Shown: one piece after another, positions 9,316 through 24,300 of the stretch
Numbering within the stretch: the stretch's first letter is position 1
Layout of the letters: each line of letters begins with the position of its first letter
Origin: Nematostella vectensis
Lineage: Eukaryota > Cnidaria > Anthozoa > Actiniaria > Edwardsiidae
NCBI RefSeq assembly: GCF_932526225.1
Contig: NC_064034.1
Location: 374,501-438,500 of the forward strand
DNA length: 64,000 nucleotides
Reading direction: 5' to 3'
Position numbers and translations under genes: made by a program
The notes under the pieces: model-generated
What the model was told of the DNA's origin: nothing
The model's database searches: none
Seen by the model: the letters and a program-made list of their open reading frames with translations, nothing else

Positions 9316-10405
9316 GAGGTTACATTCGGGAAAAGCTTCAGGGTTACATTCGGGAATTTGTTTTACGAGTGTAACCTCCAAAAGGTTACAATCGATATTT
9401 TTTTTTCCGAATGTAAATTCCAAAAAAAAACATTAGGAAAAAAACCCAGTATACTCGGAAAAAAAGGTATATCAATCTATCGAGCGCTATGCTCTATGTT
9501 AGAATCTACTTAATCAAGTTATCCAAGGAATCTAGTTAGTTCTTGTGTGCATAAAATATGTACAGGATCCTGAACAAAGCATGAGCACATCAAAGATGCT
9601 GAGAGTACATAAAAATGTCCCTATACCTTCTTTTTATCTCATGACACACCCAGGATAGTATAATTAAGTATCGATATTTAAAAAAAAATAAAATAAAATA
9701 GGCTATAAGCGGGAATCGAACCCAGGTCGCTGCGTTAGTAGTCAAGTTCCCGTAACGAAAGACTAACGTGGCATTGCTGAAGCGAATTGTAATGAAAATT
9801 ACTTTTAATACTATTGGTATCGTAAACTATCTCAAGCAAAGTCACCATCGGACTGGAGGTTACATTCGGGAAAAGCTTCAGGGTTACATTCGGGAATTTG
9901 TTTTACGAGTGTAACCTCCAAAAGGTTACAATCGATAATTTTTTTTTCCGAATGTAAATTCCAAAAAGTAACATTAGGAAAAATAAAAGAGTATACTCGG
10001 AAAAAAAGGTATATCAATCTATCGAGCGCTATGCTCTATGTTAGAATCTACTTAATCAAGTTATCCAAGGAATCTAGTTAGTTCTTGTGTGCATAAAATA
10101 TGTACAGGATCCTGAACAAAGCATGAGCACATCAAAGATGCTGAGAGTACATAAAAATGTCCCTATACATTCTTTTTATGTCATGACACACCAAGAACAG
10201 TATAATTAAGTATCGATATTTAAAAAAAAAAAAATAAAGAAAAAAAAATAGGCTATCAGCGGGAATCGAACCCGGGTCGCTGTGTTAGTAGTCAAGTGCC
10301 CGTAACGAAAGACTAACGTGGCATTGCTGAAGCGAATTGTAATGAAAATTACTTTTAATACTATTGGTATCGTAAACTATCTCAAGCAAAGTCACCATCG
10401 GACTG

Positions 10406-13400
10406 GAGGTTACATTCGGGAAAAGCTTCAGGGTTACATTCGGGAATTTGTTTTACGAGTGTAACCTCCAAAAGGTTACAATCGATAATTTTTTTTTCCG
10501 AATGTAAATTCCAAAAAGTAACATTAGGAAAAATAAAAGAGTATACTCGGAAAAAAAGGTATATCAATCTATCGAGCGCTATGCTCTATGTTAGAATCTA
10601 CTTAATCAAGTTATCCAAGGGATCTAGTTAGTTCTTGTGTGCAAAAAATATGTACAGGATCCTGAACAAAGCATGAGCACATCAAAGATGCTGAGAGTAC
10701 ATAAAAATGTCCCTATACCTTCTTTTTATGTCATGACACACCAAGAACAGTATAATTAAGTATCGATTTTTGAAAAAAAAGAAAAAAAAAAAGGCTATCA
10801 GCGGGAATCGAACCCGGGTCGTTGCGTTAGTAGTCAAGTGCCCGCAACGAAAGACTAACGTGGCATTGCTGAAGGGAATTGTAATGAAAATTACTTTTAA
10901 TACTATTGGTATCGTAAACTATCCCAAGCAAAGTCACCATCGGACTGGAGGTCACATTCGGGAAAAGCTTCAGGGTTACATTTGGGAATTTGTTTTACGA
11001 GTGTAACCTCCAAAAGGTTTCAATCGATAATTTTGTTTCCGAATGTAAATTCCATAAAGTAACATTAGGAAAAATAATAGTAGAGTATACTCGGAAAAAA
11101 AGGTATATCAATCTATCGAGCGCTATGCTCTATGTTAGAATCTACTTAATCAAGTTATCCAAGGAATCTAGTTAGTTCTTGTGTGCATAAAATATGTACA
11201 GGATCCTGAACAAAGCATGAGCACATCAAAGATGCTGAGAGTACATAAAAATGTCCCTATACCTTCTTTTTATGTCATGACACACCAAGAACAGTATAAT
11301 TAAGTATCGATATTTAAAAAAAAAAAGAAAGAAAAAAAAATAGGCTATCAGCGGGAATCAAACCCGGGTCGCTGCGTTAGTAGTCAAGTGCCCGTAACGA
11401 AAGACTAACGTGGCATTGCTGAAGCGAATTGTAATGAAAATTACTTTTAATACTATTGGTATCGTAAACTATCCCAAGCAAAGTCACCATCGGACTGGAG
11501 GTTACATTCGGGAAAAGCTTCAGGGTTACATTCGGGAATTTGTTTTACGAGTGTAACCTCCAAAAGGTTACAATCGATAATTTTTTTTTCCGAATGTAAA
11601 TTCCAAAAAGTAACATTAGGAAAAAAAACCCAGTATACTCGGAAAAAAAGGTATATCAATCTATCGAGCGCTATGCTCTATGTTAGAATCTACTTAATCA
11701 AGTTATCCAAGGAATCTAGTTAGTTCTTGTGTGCATAAAATATGTACAGGATCCTGAACAAAGCATGAGCACATCAAAGATGCTGAGAGTACATAAAAAT
11801 GTCCCTATACCTTCTTTTTATGTCATGACACACCAAGAACAGTATAATTAAGTATCGATATTTAAAAAAAAAATAAAGAAAGAAAATAGGCTATCAGCGG
11901 GAATCGAACCCGGGTAGCTGCGTTAGTAGTCAAGTGCCCGTAACGAAAGACTAACGTGGCATTGCTGAAGGGAATTGTAATGAAAATTACTTTTAATACT
12001 ATTGGTATCGTAAACTATCCCAAGCAAAGTCACCATCGGACTGGAGGTTACATTCGGGAAAAGCTTCAGGGTTACATTCGGGAATTTGTTTTACGAGTGT
12101 AACCTCCAAAAGGTTACAATCGATAATTTTTTTTTCCGAATGTAAATTCCAAAAAGTAACATTAGGAAAAAAAACCCAGTATACTCGGAAAAAAAGGTAT
12201 ATCAATCTATCGAGCGCTATGCTCTATGTTAGAATCTACTTAATCAAGTTATCCAAGTAATCTAGTTAGTTCTTGTGTGCATAAAATATGTACAGGATCC
12301 TGAACAAAGCATGAGCACATCAAAGATGCTGAGAGTACATAAAAATGTCCCTATACCTTCTTTTTATGTCATGACACACCAAGAACAATATAATTAAGTA
12401 TCGATATTTAAAAAAAAAATAAAGAAAAAAAATAGGCTATCAGCGGGAATCAAACCCGGGTCGCTGCGTTAGTAGTCAAGTGCCCGTAACGAAAGACTAA
12501 CGTGGCATTGCTGAAGCGAATTGTAATGAAAATTACTTTTAATACTATTGGTATCGTAAACTATCCCAAGCAAAGTCACCATCGGACTGGAGGTTACATT
12601 CGGGAAAAGCTTCAGGGTTACATTCGGGAATTTGTTTTACGAGTGTAACCTCCAAAAGGTTACAATCGATAATTTTTTTTTCCGAATGTAAATTCCAAAA
12701 AGTAACATTAGGAAAAATAAAAGAGTATACTCGGAAAAAAAGGTATATCAATCTATCGAGCGCTATGCTCTATGTTAGAATCTACTTAATCAAGTTATCC
12801 AAGGGATCTAGTTAGTTCTTGTGTGCAAAAAATATGTACAGGATCCTGAACAAAGCATGAGCACATCAAAGATGCTGAGAGTACATAAAAATGTCCCTAT
12901 ACCTTCTTTTTATGTCATGACACACCAAGAACAGTATAATTAAGTATCGATTTTTGAAAAAAAAGAAAAAAAAAAAGGCTATCAGCGGGAATCGAACCCG
13001 GGTCGTTGCGTTAGTAGTCAAGTGCCCGCAACAAAAGACTAACGTGGCATTGCTGAAGGGAATTGTAATGAAAATTACTTTTAATACTATTGGTATCGTA
13101 AACTATCCCAAGCAAAGTCACCATCGGACTGGAGGTCACATTCGGGAAAAGCTTCAGGGTTACATTTGGGAATTTGTTTTACGAGTGTAACCTCCAAAAG
13201 GTTTCAATCGATAATTTTGTTTCCGAATGTAAATTCCATAAAGTAACATTAGGAAAAATAATAGTAGAGTATACTCGGAAAAAAAGGTATATCAATCTAT
13301 CGAGCGCTATGCTCTATGTTAGAATCTACTTAATCAAGTTATCCAAGGAATCTAGTTAGTTCTTGTGTGCATAAAATATGTACAGGATCCTGAACAAAGC

Positions 13401-14600
13401 ATGAGCACATCAAAGATGCTGAGAGTACATAAAAATGTCCCTATACCTTCTTTTTATGTCATGACACACCAAGAACAGTATAATTAAGTATCGATATTTA
13501 AAAAAAAAAAGAAAGAAAAAAAAATAGGCTATCAGCGGGAATCAAACCCGGGTCGCTGCGTTAGTAGTCAAGTGCCCGTAACGAAAGACTAACGTGGCAT
13601 TGCTGAAGCGAATTGTAATGAAAATTACTTTTAATACTATTGGTATCGTAAACTATCCCAAGCAAAGTCACCATCGGACTGGAGGTTACATTCGGGAAAA
13701 GCTTCAGGGTTACATTCGGGAATTTGTTTTACGAGTGTAACCTCCAAAAGGTTACAATCGATAATTTTTTTTTCCGAATGTAAATTCCAAAAAGTAACAT
13801 TAGGAAAAAAAACCCAGTATACTCGGAAAAAAAGGTATATCAATCTATCGAGCGCTATGCTCTATGTTAGAATCTACTTAATCAAGTTATCCAAGGAATC
13901 TAGTTAGTTCTTGTGTGCATAAAATATGTACAGGATCCTGAACAAAGCATGAGCACATCAAAGATGCTGAGAGTACATAAAAATGTCCCTATACCTTCTT
14001 TTTATGTCATGACACACCAAGAACAGTATAATTAAGTATCGATATTTAAAAAAAAAATAAAGAAAGAAAATAGGCTATCAGCGGGAATCGAACCCGGGTA
14101 GCTGCGTTAGTAGTCAAGTGCCCGTAACGAAAGACTAACGTGGCATTGCTGAAGGGAATTGTAATGAAAATTACTTTTAATACTATTGGTATCGTAAACT
14201 ATCCCAAGCAAAGTCACCATCGGACTGGAGGTTACATTCGGGAAAAGCTTCAGGGTTACATTCGGGAATTTGTTTTACGAGTGTAACCTCCAAAAGGTTA
14301 CAATCGATAATTTTTTTTTCCGAATGTAAATTCCAAAAAGTAACATTAGGAAAAAAAACCCAGTATACTCGGAAAAAAAGGTATATCAATCTATCGAGCG
14401 CTATGCTCTATGTTAGAATCTACTTAATCAAGTTATCCAAGTAATCTAGTTAGTTCTTGTGTGCATAAAATATGTACAGGATCCTGAACAAAGCATGAGC
14501 ACATCAAAGATGCTGAGAGTACATAAAAATGTCCCTATACCTTCTTTTTATGTCATGACACACCAAGAACAATATAATTAAGTATCGATATTTAAAAAAA
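10406..14600. repeat. Higher-order repeat: four-monomer block, 2184-bp period, two copies
   Basis: Monomers at 10406, 10948, 11498 and 12044 recur at 12590, 13132, 13682 and 14228 with an exact 2184-bp offset. Shared private variants include GAATCAAACCC in the B-box region before 11498 and 13682, CCAAGTAATC near 12255 and 14440, and AACAATATAATT near 12385 and 14570. Confidence 0.85.
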
Positions 14601-14773
14601 AAATAAAGAAAAAAAATAGGCTATCAGCGGGAATCGAACCCGGGTCGCTGCGTTAGTAGTCAAGTGCCCGCAACGAAAGACTAACGTGGCATTGCTGAAG
14701 AGGATTGTAATGAAAATTACTTTTAATACTATTGGTATCGTAAACTATCCAAAGCAAAGTCACCATCGGACTG

Positions 14774-17320
14774 GAGGTTACATTCGGGAATAGCTTCAGG
14801 GTTACATTCGGGAATTTGTTTTACGAGTGTAACCTCCAAAAGGTTACAATCGATAATTTTTTTTCCGAATGTAAATTCCAAAAAGTAACATTAGGAAAAA
14901 AAAACAGTATACTCGGAAAAAAAGGTATATCAATCTATCGAGCGCTATGCTCTATGTTAGAATCTACTTAATCAAGTTATCCAAGGAATCTAGTTAGTTC
15001 TTATGTGCATAAAATATGTACAGGATCCTGAACAAAGCATGAGCACATCAAAGATGCTGAGAGTACATAAAAATGTCCCTATACCTTCTTTTTATGTAAT
15101 GACACACCAAGAACAGTATAATTAAGTATCAATATTTAAAAAAAAAAAAATAAAGAAAAAAAAAATAGGCTATCAGCGGGAATCGAACCCAGGTCGCTGC
15201 GTTAGTAGTCAAGTGCCCGCAACCAAAGACTAACGTGGCATTGCTGAAGGGAATTGTAATGAAAATTACTTTTAATACTATTGGTATCGTAAACTATCCC
15301 AAGCAAAGTCACCATCGGACTGGAGGTTACATTCGGGAAAAGCTTCAGGGTTACATTTGGGAATTTGTTTTACGAGTGTAACCTCCAAAAGGTTACAATC
15401 GATAATTTTGTTTCCGAATGTAAGTTCCAAAAAGTAACATTAGGAAAAAAACCCAGTATACTCGGAAAAAAAGGTATATAAATCTATCGAGCGCTATGCT
15501 CTATGTTAGAATCTACTTAATCAAGTTATCCAAGGAATCTAGTTAGTTCTTGTGTGCATACAATATGTACAGGATCCTGAACAAAGCATGAGCACATCAA
15601 AGATGCTGAGAGTACATAAAAATGTCCCTATACCTTCTTTTTATGTCATGACACACCAAGAACAGTATAATTAAGTATCGATATTTAACAAAAAATAATA
15701 AAGAAAAAAAAATAGGCTATCAGCTGGAATCGAACCCAGGTCGCTGGGTTAGTAGTCAAGTGCCCGCAAAGAAAGACTAACGTGGCATTGCTGAAGGGAA
15801 TTGTAATGAAAATTACTTTTAATAGTATTGGTATCGTAAACTATCCCAAGCAAAGTCACCATCGGACTGGAGGTTACATTCGGGAAAAGCTTAAGGGTTA
15901 CATTTGGGAATTTGTTTTACGAGTGTAACCTCCAAAAGGTTACAATCGATAATTTTTTTTCCGAATGTAAATTCCAAAAAGTAACATTAGGAAAAAAAAC
16001 CCAGTATACTCGGAAAAAAAGGTATATCAAAATATCGAGCGCTATGCTCTATGTTAGAATCTACTTAATCAAGTTATCCAAGGAATCTAGTTAGTTCTTG
16101 TGTGCATAAAATATGTACAGGATTCTGAACAAAGCATGAGCACATCAAAGATGCTGAGAGTACATAAAAATGTCCCTATACCTTCTTTTTATGTCATGAC
16201 ACACCAAGAACAGTATAATTAAGTATCGATATTTAAAAAAAAATAAAGAAAAAAAATAGTCTATCAGCGGGAATCGAACCCGGGTAGCGGCGTTAGTAGT
16301 CAAGTGCCCTTAACGAAAGACTAACGTGGCATTGCTGAAGGGAATTGTAATAAAAATTACTTTTAATACTATTGGTATCGTAAACTATCCCAAGCAAAGT
16401 CACCATCGGACTGGAGGTTACATTCGGGAAAAGCTTCAGGGTTACATTCGGGAATTTGTTTTACGAGTGTAACCTACAAAAGGTTACAATCGATAATTTT
16501 TTTTTCCGAATGTAAATTCCAAAAAGTAACATTAGCAAAAAAAACCCAGTATACTCGGAAAAAAAGGTATATCAATCTATCGAGCGCTATGCTCTATGTT
16601 AGAATCTACTTAATCAAGTTATCCAAGGAATCTAGTTAGTTCTTGTGTGCATAAAATATGTACAGGATCCTGAACAAAGCATGAGCACATCAAAGATGCT
16701 GAGAGTACATAAAAATGTCCCTATACCTTCTTTTTATGTCATGACACACCAAGAACAGTATAATTAAGTATCGATATTTAAAAAAAAAATAAAGAAAAAA
16801 AAATAGGCTATCAGCTGGAATCGAACCCGGGTCGCTGCGTTAGTAGTCAAGTGCCCGCAACGAAAGACTAACGTGGCATTGCTTAAGATGATTGTAATGA
16901 AAATTACTTTTAATACTATTGGTATCGTAAACTATCCCAAGCAAAGTCACCATCGGACTGGAGGTTACATTCGGGAATAGCTTCAGGGTTACATTCGGGA
17001 ATTTTTTTTACGAGTGTAACCTCCAAAAGGTTACAATCGATAATTTTTTTTCCGAATGTAAATTCCAAAAAGTAACATTAGGAAAAAAAAACAGTATACT
17101 CGGAAAAAAAGGTATATCAATCTATCGAGCGCTATGCTCTATGTTAGAATCTACTTAATCAAGTTATCCAAGGAATCTAGTTAGTTCTTGTGTGCATAAA
17201 ATATGTACAGGATCCTGAACAAAGCATGAGCACATCAAAGATGCTGAGAGTACATAAAAATGTCCCTATACCTTCTTTTTATGTAATGACACACCAAGAA
17301 CAGTATAATTAAGTATCAAT

Positions 17321-17355
<35 letters not shown>

Positions 17356-20300
17356 GGCTATCAGCGGGAATCGAACCCAGGTCGCTGCGTTAGTAGTCAA
17401 GTGCCCGCAACCAAAGACTAACGTGGCATTGCTGAAGGGAATTGTAATGAAAATTACTTTTAATACTATTGGTATCGTAAACTATCCCAAGCAAAGTCAC
17501 CATCGGACTGGAGGTTACATTCGGGAAAAGCTTCAGGGTTACATTTGGGAATTTGTTTTACGAGTGTAACCTCCAAAAGGTTACAATCGATAATTTTGTT
17601 TCCGAATGTAAATTCCAAAAAGTAACATTAGGAAAAAAACCCAGTATACTCGGAAAAAAAGGTATATCAATCTATCGAGCGCTATGCTCTATGTTAGAAT
17701 CTACTTAATCAAGTTATCCAAGGAATCTAGTTAGTTCTTGTGTGCATACAATATGTACAGGATCCTGAACAAAGCATGAGCACATCAAAGATGCTGAGAG
17801 TACATAAAAATGTCCCTATACCTTCTTTTTATGTCATGACACACCAAGAACAGTATAATTAAGTATCGATATTTAACAAAAAATAATAAAGAAAAAAAAA
17901 TAGGCTATCAGCTGGAATCGAACCCAGGTCGCTGGGTTAGTAGTCAAGTGCCCGCAAAGAAAGACTAACGTGGCATTGCTGAAGGGAATTGTAATGAAAA
18001 TTACTTTTAATATTATTGGTATCGTAAACTATCCCAAGCAAAGTCACCATCGGACTGGAGGTTACATTCGGGAAAAGCTTCAGGGTTACATTTGGGAATT
18101 TGTTTTACGAGTGTAACCTCCAAAAGGTTACAATCGATAATTTTTTTTCCGAATGTAAATTCCAAAAAGTAACATTAGGAAAAAAAACCCAGTATACTCG
18201 GAAAAAAAGGTATATCAATATATCGAGCGCTATGCTCTATGTTAGAATCTACTTAATCAAGTTATCCAAGGAATCTAGTTAGTTCTTGTGTGCATAAAAT
18301 ATGTACATGATCCTGAACAAAGCATGAGCACATCAAAGATGCTGAGAGTACATAAAAATGTCCCTATACCTTCTTTTTATGTCATGACACATCAAGAACA
18401 GTATAATTAAGTATCGATATTTAAAAAAAAAATAAAGAAAAAAAAAATAGGCTATCATCGGGAATCGAACCCAGGTCGCTGCGTTAGTAGTCAAGTGCCC
18501 GCAACCAAAGACTAACGTGGCATTGCTGAAGGGAATTGTAATGAAAATTACTTTTAATACTATTGGTATCGTAAACTATCCCAAGCAAAGTCACCATCGG
18601 ACTGGAGGTTACATTCGGGAAAAGCTTCAGGGTTACATTTGGGAATTTGTTTTACGAGTGTAACCTCCAAAAGGTTACAATCGATAATTTTGTTTCCGAA
18701 TGTAAATTCCAAAAAGTAACATTAGAAAAAAAACCCAGTATACTCGGAAAAAAAAGTATATCAATCTATCGAGCGCTATGCTCTATGTTAGAATCTACTT
18801 AATCAAGTTATCCAAGGAATCTAGTTAGTTCTTGTGTGCATAAAATATGTACAGGATCCTGAACAAAGCATGAGCACATCAAAGATGCTGAGAGTACATA
18901 AAAATGTCCCTATACCTTCTTTTTATGTCATGACACACCAAGAACAGTATAATTAAGTATCGATATTTAAAAAAAAAATAAAGAAAGAAAATAGGCTATC
19001 AGCGGGAATCGAACCCGGGTAGCTGCGTTAGTAGTCAAGTGCCCGTAACGAAAGACTAACGTGGCATTGCTGAAGGGAATTGTAATGAAAATTACTTTTA
19101 ATACTATTGGTATCGTAAACTATCCCAAGCAAAGTCACCATCGGACTGGAGGTTACATTCGGGAAAAGCTTCAGGGTTACATTCGGGAATTTGTTTTACG
19201 AGTGTAACCTCCAAAAGGTTACAATCGATAATTTTTTTTTCCGAATGTAAATTCCAAAAAGTAACATTATGAAAAAAAACACAGTATACTCGGAAAAAAA
19301 GGTATATCAATCTATCGAGCGCTATGCTCTATGTTAGAATCTACTTAATCAAGTTATCCAAGTAATCTAGTTAGTTCTTGTGTGCATAAAATATGTACAG
19401 GATCCTGAACAAAGCATGAGCACATCAAAGATGCTGAGAGTACATAAAAATGTCCCTATACCTTCTTTTTATGTCATGACACACCAAGAACAATATAATT
19501 AAGTATCGATATTTAAAAAAAAAATAAAGAAAAAAAAATAGGCTATCAGCGGGAATCGAACCCGGGTCGCTGCGTTAGTAGTCAAGTGCCCGCAACGAAA
19601 GACTAACGTGGCATTGCTGAAGGGAATTGTAATGAAAATTACTTTTAATACTATTGGTATCGTAAACTATCCCAAGCAAAGTCACCATCGGACTGGAGGT
19701 TACATTCGGGAATAGCTTCAGGGTTACATTCGGGAATTTGTTTTACGAGTGTAACCTCCAAAAGGTTACAATCGATAATTTTTTTTCCGAATGTAAATTC
19801 CAAAAAGTAACATTAGGAAAAAAAAACAGTATACTCGGAAAAAAAGGTATATCAATCTATCGAGCGCTATGCTCTATGTTAGAATCTACTTAATCAAGTT
19901 ATCCAAGGAATCTAGTTAGTTCTTGTGTGCATAAAATATGTACAGGATCCTGAACAAAGCATGAGCACATCAAAGATGCTGAGAGTACATAAAAATGTCC
20001 CTATACCTTCTTTTTATGTAATGACACACCAAGAACAGTATAATTAAGTATCAATATTTAAAAAAAAAAAAAATAAAGAAAAAAAAAATAGGCTATCAGC
20101 AGGAATCGAACCCAGGTCGCTGCGTTAGTAGTCAAGTGCCCGCAACCAAAGACTAACGTGGCATTGCTGAAGGGAATTGTAATGAAAATTACTTTTAATA
20201 CTATTGGTATCGTAAACTATCCCAAGCAAAGTCACCATCGGACTGGAGGTTACATTCGGGAAAAGCTTCAGGGTTACATTTGGGAATTTGTTTTACGAGT

Positions 20301-21321
20301 GTAACCTCCAAAAGGTTACAATCGATAATTTTGTTTCCGAATGTAAGTTCCAAAAAGTAACATTAGGAAAAAAACCCAGTATACTCGGAAAAAAAGGTAT
20401 ATCAATCTATCGAGCGCTATGCTCTATGTTAGAATCTACTTAATCAAGTTATCCAAGGAATCTAGTTAGTTCTTGTGTGCATACAATATGTACAGGATCC
20501 TGAACAAAGCATGAGCACATCAAAGATGCTGAGAGTACATAAAAATGTCCCTATACCTTCTTTTTATGTCATGACACACCAAGAACAGTATAATTAAGTA
20601 TCGATATTTAACAAAAAATATAGGCTATCAGCTGGAATCGAACCCAGGTCGCTGGGTTAGTAGTCAAGTGCCCGCAAAGAAAGACTAACGTGGCATTGCT
20701 GAAGGGAATTGTAATGAAAATTACTTTTAATACTATTGGTATCGTAAACTATCCCAAGCAAAGTCACCATCGGACTGGAGGTTACATTCGGGAAAAGCTT
20801 CAGGGTTACATTTGGGAATTTGTTTTACGAGTGTAACCTCCAAAAGGTTACAATCGATAATTTTGTTTCCGAATGTAAATTCCAAAAAGTAACATTAGGA
20901 AAAAAAACCCAGTATACTCGGAAAAAAAGGTATATCAATATATCGAGCGCTATGCTCTATGTTAGAATCTACTTAATCAAGTTATCCAAGGAATCTAGTT
21001 AGTTCTTGTGTGCATAAAATATGTACAGGATTCTGAACAAAGCATGAGCACATCAAAGATGCTGAGAGTACATAAAAATGTCCCTATACCTTCTTTTTAT
21101 GTCATGACACAACAAGAACAGTATAATTAAGTATCGATATTTAAAAAAAAATAAAGAAAAAAAATAGTCTATCAGCGGGAATCGAACCCGGGTAGCGGCG
21201 TTAGTAGTCAAGTGCCCTTAACGAAAGACTAACGTGGCATTGCTGAAGGGAATTGTAATGAAAATTACTTTTAATACTATTGGTATCGTAAACTATCCCA
21301 AGCAAAGTCACCATCGGACTG
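14774..21321. repeat. Three-monomer cassette in three copies with different spacers
   Basis: The cassette starting with a monomer carrying GGGAATAGCTTC, then one carrying GCATACAATATG, then one preceded by GCTGGGTTAG, begins at 14774, 16961 and 19696. Between the cassettes stand one spacer monomer (16414) and two spacer monomers (18605, 19149). The period therefore switches from about 2187 to 2735 bp, as expected when unequal exchange uses different registers. Confidence 0.75.
17325..17353. repeat. Longest pure A run in the A-rich tract (29 A)
   Basis: The tract between TATCGATATTT and TAGGCTATC is usually A(n)TAAAGA(n), but here it is 29 consecutive A. Tract length explains most of the 532-552 bp spread of monomer lengths. 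It probably arises by replication slippage and may be affected by sequencing or assembly error. Confidence 0.8.
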
Positions 21322-24300
21322 GAGGTTACATTCGGGAAAAGCTTCAGGGTTACATTCGGGAATTTGTTTTACGAGTGTAACCTCCAAAAGGTTACAATCG
21401 ATAATTTTTTTTTCCGAGTGTAAATTCCAAAAAAGTAACATTAGGAAAAAAAACAGTATACTCGGAAAAAAAGGTATATCAATCTATCGAGCGCTATGCT
21501 CTATGTTAGAATCTACTCAATCAAGTTATCCAAGGAATCTAGTTAGTTCTTGTGTGCATAAAATATGTACAGGATCCTGAACAAAGCATGAGCACATCAA
21601 AGATGCTGAGAGTACATAAAAATGTCCCTATACCTTCTTTTTATGTCATGACACACCAAGAACAGTATAATTAAGTATCGATATTTAAAAAAAAATAAAG
21701 AAAAAACAAATAGGCTATCAGCGGGAATCGAACCCAGGTCGCTGCGTTAGTAGTCAAGTACCCGCAACGAAAGACTAAAGTGGCATTGCTGAAGGGAATT
21801 GTAATGAAAATTACTTTTAATACTATTGGTATCGTAAACTATCCCAAGCAAAGTCACCATCGGACTGGAGGTTACATTCGGGAAAAGCTTCAGGGTTACA
21901 TTTGGGAATTTGTTTTACGATTGTAACCTCCAAAAGGTTACAATCGATAATTTTGTTTCCGAATGTAAATTCCAAAAAGTAACCTTAGGAAAAATAAAAG
22001 AGTATACTCGGAAAAAAAGGTATATCAATCTATCGAGAGCTATGCTCTATGTTAGAATTTACTTAATCAAGTTATCCAAGGAATCTAGTTAGTTCTTGTG
22101 TGCATAAAATATGTACAGGATCCTGAACAAAGCATGAGCACATCAAAGATGCTGAGAGTACATAAAAATGTCCCTATACCTTCTTTTTATGTCATGACAC
22201 ACCAAGAACAGTATAATTAAGTATCGATATTTAAAAAAAAAAAAATAAAGAAAAAAAAATAGGCTATCAGCGGGAATCGAACCCGGGTAGCTGCGTTAGT
22301 AGTCAAGTGCCCGTAACGAAAGACTAACGTGGCATTGCTGAAGGGAATTGTAATGAAAATTACTTTTAATACTATTGGTATCGTAAACTATCCCAAGCAA
22401 AGTCACCATCGGACTGGAGGTTACATTCGGGAAAAGCTTCAGGATTACATTCGGGAATTTGTTTTACGAGTGTAACCTCCAAAAGGTTACAATCGATAAT
22501 TTTTTTTCCGAATGTAAATTCCAAAAAGTAACATTAGGAAAAATAAAACAGTATACTCGGAAAAAAAGGTATATCAATCTATCGAGCGCTATACTCTATG
22601 TTAGAATCTACTTAATCAAGTTATCCAAGGAATCTAGTTAGTTCTTGTGTGCATAAAATATGTACAGGATCCTGAACAAAGCATGAGCACATCAAAGATG
22701 CTGAGAGTACATAAAAATGTCCCTATACCTTCTTTTTATGTCATGACACACCAAGAACAGTATAATTAAGTATCGATATTTAAAAAAAAAAATAAAGAAA
22801 AAAAAATAGGCTATCAGCGGGAATCGAACCCAGGTCGCTGCGTTAGTACTCAAGTGCCCGCAAAGAAAGACTAACGTGGCATTGCTGAAGGGAATTGTAA
22901 TGAAAATTACTTTTAATACTATTGGTATCGTAAACTATCCCAAGCAAAGTCACCATCGGACTGGAGGTTACATTCGGGAAAAGCTTCAGGGTTACATTTG
23001 GGAATTTGTTTTACGAGTGTAACCTCCAAAAGGTTACAATCGATAATTTTGTTTCCGAATGTAAATTCCAAAAAGTAACATTAGGAAAAATAATAGTAGA
23101 GTATACTCGGAAAAAAAAGTATATCAATCTATCGAGCGCTATGCTCTATGTTAGAATCTACTTAATCAAGTTATCCAAGGAATCTAGTTAGTTCTTGTGT
23201 GCATAAAATATGTACAGGATCCTGAACAAAGCATGAGCACATCAAAGATGCTGAGAGTACATAAAAATGTCCCTATACCTTCTTTTTATGTCATGACACA
23301 CCAAGAACAGTATAATTAAGTATCGATATTTAACAAAAAATAATAAAGAAAAAAAAATAGGCTATCAGCTGGAATCGAACCCAGGTCGCTGGGTTAGTAG
23401 TCAAGTGCCCGCAAAGAAAGACTAACGTGGCATTGCTGAAGGGAATTGTAATGAAAATTACTTTTAATACTATTGGTATCGTAAACTATCCCAAGCAAAG
23501 TCACCATCGGACTGGAGGTTACATTCGGGAAAAGCTTCAGTGTTACATTTGGGAATTTGTTTTACGAGTGTAACCTCCAAAAGGTTACAATCGATAATTT
23601 TTTTTCCGAATGTAAATTCCAAAAAGTAACATTAGGAAAAAAAACAGTATACTCGGAAAAAAAGGTATATCAATCTATCGAGCGCTATGCTCTATGTTAG
23701 AATCTACTCAATCAAGTTATCCAAGGAATCTAGTTAGTTCTTGTGTGCATAAAATATGTACAGGATCCTGAACAAAGCATGAGCACATCAAAGATGCTGA
23801 GAGTACATAAAAATGTCCCTATACCTTCTTTTTATGTCATGACACACCAAGAACAGTATAATTAAGTATCGATATTTAAAAAAAAATAAAGAAAAAACAA
23901 ATAGGCTATCAGCGGGAATCGAACCCAGGTCGCTGCGTTAGTAGTCAAGTACCCGCAACGAAAGACTAAAGTGGCATTGCTGAAGGGAATTGTAATGAAA
24001 ATTACTTTTAATACTATTGGTATCGTAAACTATCCCAAGCAAAGTCACCATCGGACTGGAGGTTACATTCGGGAAAAGCTTCAGGATTACATTCGGGAAT
24101 TTGTTTTACGAGTGTAACCTCCAAAAGGTTACAATCGATAATTTTTTTTCCGAATGTAAATTCCAAAAAGTAACATTAGGAAAAATAAAACAGTATACTC
24201 GGAAAAAAAGGTATATCAATCTATCGAGCGCTATACTCTATGTTAGAATCTACTTAATCAAGTTATCCAAGGAATCTAGTTAGTTCTTGTGTGCATAAAA